Positions 57,932-64,000 of a DNA stretch of 64,000 nucleotides are shown piece by piece. The position numbers were made by a program, and so were the translations under genes. The DNA comes from Chloroflexota bacterium (GTDB taxonomy: Bacteria; Chloroflexota; FW602-bin22; JACPRP01): NCBI GenBank assembly GCA_016210495.1, contig JACQUC010000018.1, forward strand, positions 1 to 64,000. The letters are read 5' to 3'. The notes under the pieces are model-generated. The model had not been told where the DNA came from and did no database searches. It was given only the letters and a program-made list of their open reading frames with translations. Every line of letters starts with the position of its first letter. Position 1 is the stretch's first letter.

Positions 57932-59320
57932 CTAGTTGGCTGTGGCCTGTTGGGGCGAATTGGGGGGCGCGGGATCGCGCCGCTCCCGCGCGGAAAGTGG
58001 TACCTCGACGCGCACCCGCGTACCTGCGCGTGGGCTGCTGGTGAGACGGAATCGGCCTTGCAGCAGCTCGGCGCGCTTGCGCATACTGAGGAGCCCGAGG
58101 CCGTTGCGCTGCATCTCGCCGTCCAGTGCGTGAGGATCGAAGCCGACGCCATCGTCCTGTACCTCGACGACGATTTGCTCCGGTTCCTGTGTGACGCGAA
58201 CCACCACGCTTGCCGCGCGGGCGTGCTTGGTAACGTTGGTGAGCGCTTCGTGGACGATGCGGTAGAGGGCGGTCTCGACTGCCTTGGGGAAGCGGACAGG
58301 GTCGGCGTCGAACTGGACTTGCCAGCCCATCTGGGCCTTGAGGCCGTCCACCTCGTAGCGCAGCGTCGCCACGAGCCCCAGGGTATCCAGTGCCGCCGGG
58401 CGCAGGCTCGCCAGTATCTCGCGCGCCTCGCGGATGGCGTGGCGCATCAGCATACCGGCTTTGCCCACGTTAGTACGCAAGCTATCGGGCAGCTCAGGCC
58501 AGCCATCCAGCGTCTGAAGATAATGGAAAGCCGCCGTTAGCGTCTGGGCCACCCCGTCGTGGATATCCAGGCAGATGCGCTCGCGCTCTTCCTCCTGGGC
58601 GTCGATGGTCGCTTTGAGCAGGAAGCTGACCTGCTTCTCCAGATCGTGCAGCTCCTGGCGAAGACGGGCGTCCTCGACCCCGATGGCCGCGCCGGCGGCA
58701 AAGACCTGGAGCGCGAGCAGGTCCTGCTCGGTGAGCGGGCAGGACCGGTCGGACGCGACGACGAACACGCCAACGCACCGCTCCTTCCCGCACATCGGCA
58801 GCAATACAACAGAGCGAATTCCGAGCTCCGCCTGGACCGCGTCCGCCAGCTCTGCCTGAACCTGTGGACGGAAGAGATCGTGGAAACGGCTGGAGACGCG
58901 TGGTCTTCTTTCGAAGAAGACCCTGGCCACGAGGTTATCAATCGCCTCGATCCTGCACACTATTGCACACGTCGTCCCGTCCATCACACTGGTAGGAGCG
59001 AGAGCAGGCCGATTGGTCTGCTGGTTGGCGAGGTCGTCGGCCGACAACATAGCATCCACGATGGCTTTGCACACCGCATCCAGCGTGTGTTGAGGGACGA
59101 TCATGCGCCCGAACAGGGAGTCGTCCTGCGCGTCCAGGAGAAAAAAGCAGACGTGAAGGTGTCCCAGCCACTGGCAGCACGCATCTAGGACGGCGCTCAG
59201 CACGCCCTCGGGGCTCCGCGCGCTGGCAACATCCGACATGGACTGCTGCGTGGCGCAAACGAAGGCTTCGAGTTGCTCCGCGGTCGCACGATCAACGGAT
59301 GGCACGCTCGAACTCGCCAC
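57932..59320 (-). CDS. NarX-like GAF histidine kinase (paralogue 2)
   Basis: 462 residues: a GAF-like region (about 15-205, with a Cys-rich C-C-Q-W-L-G-H-L-H-V-C-F-F segment), HisKA_3 with R-I-C-L-D-I-H-D-G-V-A-Q-T near 265, and a HATPase domain ending R-V-R-V-E-V-P-L. It is clearly paralogous to the kinase at 51631 over its catalytic half; the sensor halves have diverged. The GTG at 59320 follows GGGGAGG. It is convergent with the PIN toxin and has no adjacent regulator, so the NarL-like protein at 54241 is the likely partner. Confidence 0.9.
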   Translation of the reverse strand: MASSSVPSVDRATAEQLEAFVCATQQSMSDVASARSPEGVLSAVLDACCQWLGHLHVCFFLLDAQDDSLFGRMIVPQHTLDAVCKAIVDAMLSADDLANQQTNRPALAPTSVMDGTTCAIVCRIEAIDNLVARVFFERRPRVSSRFHDLFRPQVQAELADAVQAELGIRSVVLLPMCGKERCVGVFVVASDRSCPLTEQDLLALQVFAAGAAIGVEDARLRQELHDLEKQVSFLLKATIDAQEEERERICLDIHDGVAQTLTAAFHYLQTLDGWPELPDSLRTNVGKAGMLMRHAIREAREILASLRPAALDTLGLVATLRYEVDGLKAQMGWQVQFDADPVRFPKAVETALYRIVHEALTNVTKHARAASVVVRVTQEPEQIVVEVQDDGVGFDPHALDGEMQRNGLGLLSMRKRAELLQGRFRLTSSPRAGTRVRVEVPLSARERRDPAPPNSPQQATAN

Positions 59321-59466
59321 AGCAACCACCTCCCCTTCGCTGGACGTGGGATCCAGCACCCCACGCGTGCCCAATGAGCGGCGAACGCCGCCCGCGGCCA
59401 TTTATGGCTTGGTCCGGTCCTTTGGATAAGGACGGCCCACTAGTTTCTGGCGCAAGATGCCCCAAT

Positions 59467-59534
59467 GTAGGGGCGGACGTCCCTGTCCGCCCGGGGTGGT
59501 GCGGGGCATCACCGCCTTTTCGCACCAAGAACGA
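59467..59534 (+). repeat. Dispersed repeat of about 67 bp, copy 2
   Basis: Same orientation and leading 33 bases as copy 1 at 54959. It lies upstream of the second kinase gene. Confidence 0.8.
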
Positions 59535-59648
59535 ACTAATATAACTATCACGCTCGAGCGAGGTTGGCGACTTGGCCAGACAGGAAGGGTGATGACGGCC
59601 ATCGCCACGCCCGGTAATATAGCATATGCTCGGCTGGGTGTCAAGTGA

Positions 59649-60227
59649 TTATTTGCTTTTTGAGGGCAGGCTCTTGACGAGGATATCGGGCGGCAGATGT
59701 TGGGCCACTCGGTGAGCCCGGCCGATGAAGAGTAGCCCCACGCCACCTGGGGGCAGCGTCGCGCCAATGCGTCTGGCGATGTAGGCGTCGCGCTCCGCGA
59801 GCAGCGCCGCCGCGCGCTGTTTGTAAGCGCGCTGCGCCCGGGCTCGCGCGGCCGCTTCCTTGGCCTTGAGCACCCCCTGGAGATGGCCGTACTCTTCCTT
59901 CAGAAGGGCGGGTGATTCGGAGCCGATAAGCTCGGCGCCCTGGCCGACGAGCCAGCGGAGTATCTCGTAGTTGGGGCTCTGCACCTCGGCCAGGATGCGC
60001 TGGACGACGTCGGGTCCGGCGTCGGGCAGACCGTCCTGATAGACCTTCACCCTGGGCCAGTCGAGGTCCAGCGCCCACACCCGCTGCCCTATCTGGTCCC
60101 AACGGCGCTCGGCAAGCCGATGGTAGTCCGCCCCGGCAGGCAGGTGTTGGCCAAGGCTGCCCATATCTTCTTGAGAATGGGCGATGGGTATGTAGATCAG
60201 GGCGCGCCGTGACTCGGTGTTCGACAA
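59649..60227 (-). CDS. Conserved-looking hypothetical protein
   Basis: A 192-residue protein with Y-I-P-I-A-H-S-Q-E-D-M-G-S-L-G near the start, V-Y-Q-D-G-L-P in the middle, a long Ala/Arg helical stretch (about 118-150), and V-G-L-L-F-I-G-R-A-H-R-V near the end. No membrane segment. It looks like a genuine cytosolic protein, but I do not recognise the family. It follows ubiD by about 14 bases on the same strand, so it may be co-transcribed and functionally linked. Confidence 0.65.
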   Translation of the reverse strand: MSNTESRRALIYIPIAHSQEDMGSLGQHLPAGADYHRLAERRWDQIGQRVWALDLDWPRVKVYQDGLPDAGPDVVQRILAEVQSPNYEILRWLVGQGAELIGSESPALLKEEYGHLQGVLKAKEAAARARAQRAYKQRAAALLAERDAYIARRIGATLPPGGVGLLFIGRAHRVAQHLPPDILVKSLPSKSK

Positions 60228-60240
60228 AGGCTATCCTTAA

Positions 60241-61599
60241 TTACAGGTACCGGCGCAGCAGCTCCTTCGCCCTCTCCTCGTGCTCCTGCGGGGCGCGTAT
60301 TTTGTCGAACTCGGGCGGGTTGCCAAATGGCTTGCAGGCGTCCATGCCCATGGCACCGCCGACGCGGCCCGGCCTGGCCGAAGGGTCGATGACGAGGGCG
60401 TCGGTGTTGGCGACGACGATGAGGTCTTCGTCGGGCTGGAAGCGCGTCGCCAGCGCCCACTCCACTTCGCGCGGATCGTTGATGTTCACGTCGTCGTCGA
60501 CCACGATGGCCCGCTTGATGCGGGTGGTCATACCCAGCACCAGGGTTAGCACCCGCTTCGACTCCCCCTTGCTGCGGCGCTTGAGCGAGATGACGCAGGT
60601 ACCGCCCACGGACCCCGGCAGGAAGTTGATGGCCTGGATGGACGGGACGAGCGCCTTCAGGTTCCGAAAGAGCATGTTTATGGTGCCGATGAAAAGGCTG
60701 TCGCCCTCTCTCGACCAGGGCTCGATGACGCGATAAATAGGATTGCGTCGATGTGTTACGGCGGTGACCTCGATGATGGGAGTGTCGTAGGTCAGGTAGT
60801 AGCCGGTGGACTCGCCGAAGGGGCCGTTCACCTCGCGCACGCCGGGCTGTATCCTGCCTTCGATGACGACTTCGGCCGTGGCAGGCACGGCAAGGTCGAC
60901 GGTCTGTGCCTTGACCAGCTCGACCGGAGCCCGGCGCAGTGCCCCGGCGATGTCGAACTTGTCGACCACGCTGGTCACCTGCACCACCGACGAGAAGTCG
61001 ACGACGGGATCGACGCCGACGGCGACGGCCATTTCCAGGGGCGCATTGGCGGCCTCGGCCTTGGCCAGGAAGGTCGCCAGCGGAGGGTTGGCCAGGAGGA
61101 TGCCCAGGCGGTTCTTGCCCTTGACCTCCAGGCGATGGATGCCCATGCTCTGCGTCCCGGTCTCAGGGTCCTTGCCGATGCAGACGCCGGCGCTGATAAA
61201 AGGCCCGGAATCGCGCTCGCTGTAGGTCATAATCGGCAGCACGGCAAGGAGGTCGTCGTCGTCCTTGACGACGACCTCGCACGCAGGGCCATTGGCGACG
61301 AGCACGGGCTTGATGGGGTTCTCCAGGCGCTGGACGTAATCGGGGCCGATGTTGTCCTCGGTGGTGTCCAGGGCGATGGCCAGTCTCTTGCGCGTGCCCA
61401 GCACGTTGCCGACGACGCTGGTGGCAGGGTAGCCCTTAACGTGTTCGAAGATGACCACCGGCCCATCGTCGCGTGATGCCACCTCTTTGAGCACGGCCGA
61501 GATCTCGAACAGCGGGCTCAGCTCCTCTTTGACCGAGACGACTTCTCCCGGGATTTCCTGCAAGCGTGCCAGGAATTGCCGAAGGTCCTTGAACGCCAT
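60241..61599 (-). CDS. ubiD: UbiD-family decarboxylase
   Basis: A 452-residue UbiD-type enzyme: R-Q-F-L-A-R-L near the start, P-V-L-V-A-N-G-P-A near 95, a central E-V-V-I-E-G-R-I-Q-P-G and N-G-P-F-G-E-S-T-G-Y-Y active-site block, and D-D-D-V-N-I-N-D-P-R-E-V-E-W-A-L-A-T-R. UbiD enzymes use prenylated FMN to (de)carboxylate aromatic or alpha-beta-unsaturated acids. No ubiX is seen in the window. The substrate is unknown; the ubiquinone role is only one possibility. Confidence 0.9.
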   Translation of the reverse strand: MAFKDLRQFLARLQEIPGEVVSVKEELSPLFEISAVLKEVASRDDGPVVIFEHVKGYPATSVVGNVLGTRKRLAIALDTTEDNIGPDYVQRLENPIKPVLVANGPACEVVVKDDDDLLAVLPIMTYSERDSGPFISAGVCIGKDPETGTQSMGIHRLEVKGKNRLGILLANPPLATFLAKAEAANAPLEMAVAVGVDPVVDFSSVVQVTSVVDKFDIAGALRRAPVELVKAQTVDLAVPATAEVVIEGRIQPGVREVNGPFGESTGYYLTYDTPIIEVTAVTHRRNPIYRVIEPWSREGDSLFIGTINMLFRNLKALVPSIQAINFLPGSVGGTCVISLKRRSKGESKRVLTLVLGMTTRIKRAIVVDDDVNINDPREVEWALATRFQPDEDLIVVANTDALVIDPSARPGRVGGAMGMDACKPFGNPPEFDKIRAPQEHEERAKELLRRYL

Positions 61600-61718
61600 G
61601 TCGTTCGCCTCCTTTGTCGTGTTTTCTTTGAGGTCAAAGCAGCCTATTGTGGCAATTCTAGCACAAATGCGGGCCTGGGGGAAGGTCGGGAAGCGGCTGG
61701 GTGCGGCACCTGGGCTTG

Positions 61719-63107
61719 CTACGCCAGCGGCATGGTGAAGCGGAACGTACTGCCCCTGTCCACCTCGCTGTCCACCCAGATGTGGCCACCGTGCGCTTCT
61801 ACCAGCATCTTGGCGATAAACAAGCCTAGACCCAGCCCGTCTGTTTTGCGAGCGCCCTTGGCACGGTAAAACCTATCGAACACGTGGGGCAGGTCCTCCG
61901 GCGCGATCCCAGGACCGCAGTCCGCCACAGAGACCTCTACCAGCCCACCGATCTCGTTTGCGGTGATGGTTATCGGCGTGTCTGGAGGAGAGTACTTCAG
62001 CGCATTCGTAACTAGGTTCAAAAGTATTTGCTCGAGGCGAACATCGTTCGCTCTAGTTGGCGGTAGATTCGCGGGTATCTCCGCCTTCACCCGCCCGACA
62101 TCAATCGACGGCTGCGCTCGCAGCAGCAGATTCGATACGAAACCTTCCAGGGGCAGAGGCCATCTGTCTATCCGCACATCGCCGGAGGCAATGCGCACCT
62201 GGTCGACGAGGTCCTGGATGATGGTGTCCATAGTACGCGCCCCGTCAATGATAGCCTCGGCTCTGCGCCGCCCCCTATCCGCAAACTCCGGTTTCCCCAG
62301 TTCCCGCAAGAGCAGCTCGGCGTTCCCCTGAACCACTTGAATCGGATTGCGGAGGTCGTGCGAAAGGATGCGAATGAAGTCCTCACGCTGTTCCTGGAGG
62401 TCGTGTAACTCGGTGATGTCGCTAAAAACGGACACGCCACCCAGCAGCTCGCCGTTATGGCCACGAATCGGAGCCGCTCCAACGGAAGCCCAAGCTACAC
62501 TGTCGTCTGATCGGTGTATGATCGCCACCATTCCACGGACGGTCTCACCGCGCAGCGCCCGTGCGGACGGCAGTTGTTCGAGTGGCACCGGCTTGCCATC
62601 CGGCGTTTCCACCCGCCATTTTATCACACGCTCGGCCCACGGCTTCTGCAAATCCTCCGCCGAGTAGCCAAATAATCTCTGGGCAGCCGGGTTACTGCGT
62701 GCCACGTTTCCCACATTGTCGTAGACGATAACTCCTTCGGCCATAGAGGTGATCGTGGCCAGAAGCTCGCTCGCCCGCCGCTCCGCCTCGGCAGCCAATT
62801 CCTCGTTTCGTCGACGTTCCCTTTCCGATTGCTCGTGGAGAATCGCGGTTTGAACCGCAAGGGCGGCCGGGACGAGCAGCGGGCCTAAAGTATGGGCGTA
62901 CTCCTCCATGTACTCCGGAAACGCAAAATCGGCCAGCTTGGCGATGCCGACTACTCGCTCGCGGCAGATGAGAGGCACGGCCATATAGTTGCGTGCTGCC
63001 GCTTGTCCGGCCAGCTCTGGTTGGCGCATCGCCGGATCTGATTGCTGCCAATCCTGGACGATGTAAGGCCCAAGGCCGCGGACGACCTTCTCTGGCAGAC
63101 TGGTCAC
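61719..63107 (-). CDS. GAF-PAS histidine kinase, N-terminus possibly truncated
   Basis: 462 residues from GTG 63107: the latter part of a GAF domain (about 1-95; Y-M-A-V-P-L-I-C-R-E-R-V-V-G), a coiled coil, PAS (about 120-240; M-A-E-G-V-I-V-Y-D, R-S-N-P-A-A-Q-R-L-F-G-Y), HisKA (I-L-S-H-D-L-R-N-P-I-Q-V-V) and HATPase (D-C-G-P-G-I-A, G-L-G-L-G-L-F-I-A). The first half of the GAF domain is missing, and directly upstream lies a fragment of a different kinase, so the 5' end may come from a deletion. Confidence 0.8.
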   Translation of the reverse strand: MTSLPEKVVRGLGPYIVQDWQQSDPAMRQPELAGQAAARNYMAVPLICRERVVGIAKLADFAFPEYMEEYAHTLGPLLVPAALAVQTAILHEQSERERRRNEELAAEAERRASELLATITSMAEGVIVYDNVGNVARSNPAAQRLFGYSAEDLQKPWAERVIKWRVETPDGKPVPLEQLPSARALRGETVRGMVAIIHRSDDSVAWASVGAAPIRGHNGELLGGVSVFSDITELHDLQEQREDFIRILSHDLRNPIQVVQGNAELLLRELGKPEFADRGRRRAEAIIDGARTMDTIIQDLVDQVRIASGDVRIDRWPLPLEGFVSNLLLRAQPSIDVGRVKAEIPANLPPTRANDVRLEQILLNLVTNALKYSPPDTPITITANEIGGLVEVSVADCGPGIAPEDLPHVFDRFYRAKGARKTDGLGLGLFIAKMLVEAHGGHIWVDSEVDRGSTFRFTMPLA

Positions 63108-63114
63108 ATCGGGA

Positions 63115-63573
63115 GGCTCGCAGGAGCGCCTCGGCGTAGCCCTTCATAATGGCAACCGGCGTCTTGAGCTCGTGGGCGGCGACGAAGATGGACTGGTCTT
63201 TGAGCCGTTCAAGCTCAGTCAGCTCGGTCACGTCCCTGACCACAGCAACTGCGCCGACGATGCGGCCTTTCTCGTCTGTAATCGGCGCCGCACTGGTTCG
63301 CACGTAGACGTCGCGCTGAGTTCGCGGGTTGTAGATTATCTCGTCTGCTAGCACGACGGTTTCGCCCCGCAAGACATGGGCAAACGGCAACTCCTCGGTG
63401 CCGGCCGGCCTCCCATTCGGATGTCGCGACCGCAAAGCGTCGGGGGACTCCGTGAGCACCCGCTTGACCTCTTCGACGCTGCCCAGACCCAACACGCGCA
63501 CCGCCGACTCGTTTGCGAGGGTAACGCGTCCCTGGACGTCGGTGATCCCGTGCCACGGTCTGTCCCCGAGATG
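63115..63573 (-). pseudogene. PAS-HisKA fragment of another histidine kinase
   Basis: The frame encodes a PAS domain (G-R-V-T-L-A-N-E-S-A-V-R-V-L-G, then V-R-T-S-A-A-P-I-T-D) and an H-box (V-A-A-H-E-L-K-T-P-V-A-I-M-K-G-Y), then leaves frame at about 63115, next to the GAF domain of the downstream kinase. No proper start codon or HATPase domain belongs to it. Most likely two kinase genes, or two parts of one, were joined by deletion. Confidence 0.6.
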
Positions 63574-63833
63574 GTGACCTCGCTATCCATAGGTTGCACA
63601 GCCTTCTGCCTCTTGGCACGGAACTTGCAGTGTTATCAACCAGTACACTTTAGCCAGCTATGCAAGGTTGACCAGGACTAGTTGTGACCTCTTGAGGTGC
63701 CTGTGCCACGTGAATGAGGTCGATCCCCTCGCCAGCGGATGGGGAAAGCCTCAAGGGCAAGGGCACCGTCGCAGAGCGGGAACCCCAACAGGCATTAGCC
63801 GATAGCTTAGTGGAGCGTATTGGAGGTGGGCGA
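63574..63833. other. Divergent intergenic region
   Basis: Lies between the kinase remnant and the response regulator. No gene is recognised; TGGAGGTGGG at 63821-63830 is the regulator's ribosome-binding site. Confidence 0.4.
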
Positions 63834-64000
63834 ATGCCACGCAAAATGGATCGCAGCAAGGTCGTGATCGTGCTGGAAGACGACCAGGAGATCAAAGAGT
63901 TGCTGGCGAGTGTTTTGCAGGATCGAGGTTACTACGTCGTCGCGGTGGACAGCGGCCGCAGGGCACTGGAGGTTTTGCAGCAGGTGCGCGCGCGCTTGCT
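63834..64000 (+). CDS. Response regulator receiver domain (partial)
   Basis: ATG 63834 opens a frame that runs off the window after about 55 codons: V-V-I-V-L-E-D-D-Q-E-I-K is the receiver acidic pocket and G-Y-Y-V-V-A-V-D-S-G the following strand. The phospho-Asp and any output domain lie outside. Divergent from the kinase at 61719. Confidence 0.75.
   Translation, partial: MPRKMDRSKVVIVLEDDQEIKELLASVLQDRGYYVVAVDSGRRALEVLQQVRARL

Overview
The window looks like chromosomal DNA of a free-living, GC-rich bacterium, most likely a member of the Chloroflexota or a close relative. This is inference from several traits: a secreted kelch protein ends in a short Y-R-L-H-L-P-V-L-V-R-type tail of the kind I associate with Chloroflexota secreted proteins; there is a full Mrp antiporter operon; many genes start with GTG or TTG; and short palindromic repeats are abundant. 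No rRNA, tRNA or CRISPR array was recognised, so the phylum rests on protein style only.

Layout. (1) 0-2.3 kb: an RDD membrane protein, a small unknown protein, and a mop-rsmD pair. (2) 2.3-10.5 kb: a possible old integrated replicon, with a consensus promoter, a dif-like palindrome, a truncated Xer-type recombinase, a replication-like protein with a DnaA domain I at its C-terminus, and a parA-parB-MFS-MFS operon. (3) 10.5-14.5 kb: a tightly overlapping operon for a glucosylglycerate-type compatible solute (GT4 glycosyltransferase, a USP-USP-GpgS fusion, a histidine phosphatase). (4) 14.5-22.5 kb: a patchwork of remnants (vapC tail, 7TM histidine kinase, DUF5615, PIN), a kelch gene with an in-frame stop, a cupin, an HNH nuclease, and an intact HTH/PIN toxin-antitoxin pair. 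(5) 22.6-28.7 kb: mrpABCDEFG, behind a long structured leader. (6) 28.9-33.3 kb: an AbrB-like regulator, a membrane-anchored cytochrome c, two tandem Trp-rich secreted paralogues, and a MarR-DHA2 efflux pair. (7) 33.7-40.4 kb: a broken MNT/HEPN module, aroK-aroB behind a histidine kinase and a CheY-like regulator, and a REC-PAS-GAF-HD-GYP protein.

(8) 40.5-51.3 kb, all on the minus strand: a complete gas vesicle cluster read as gvpA, gvpC-like, gvpN, a GvpV-like coiled-coil protein, gvpH (Hsp20), a CDC48/VAT-type double AAA+ ATPase, a GvpF/L-J-domain fusion, gvpF, gvpG, gvpL, gvpS, an extra GvpF/L, gvpK and gvpJ. The F-G-L-S-K-J order matches the Bacillus megaterium type of cluster. The unusual part is the chaperone set: small heat-shock protein, CDC48-type unfoldase and a J-domain fused to a GvpF/L assembly factor. 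(9) 51.6-59.3 kb flanks it with two paralogous NarX-like kinases, one NarL-like regulator, and two ParA-ATPase/ribbon-helix-helix pairs arranged divergently. This suggests dedicated regulation and perhaps spatial partitioning of gas vesicles. A MarR gene and an intact Phd/PIN module lie within this stretch. (10) 59.6-64 kb: an unknown gene, ubiD, a GAF/PAS histidine kinase joined to a kinase remnant, and the start of a response regulator.

A theme across the window is short palindromic repeats that have entered genes. They lie inside a GvpF/L protein, at the end of the Xer-like gene, in the tail of the GT4, and in a PIN toxin remnant. A 13-bp repeat (GTGGGGCCTTGAT) supplies the stop codon of both the AAA+ ATPase and a histidine kinase. 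The same 13-mer, on the opposite strand, forms a 4 x 24 bp in-frame tandem array in mrpA.
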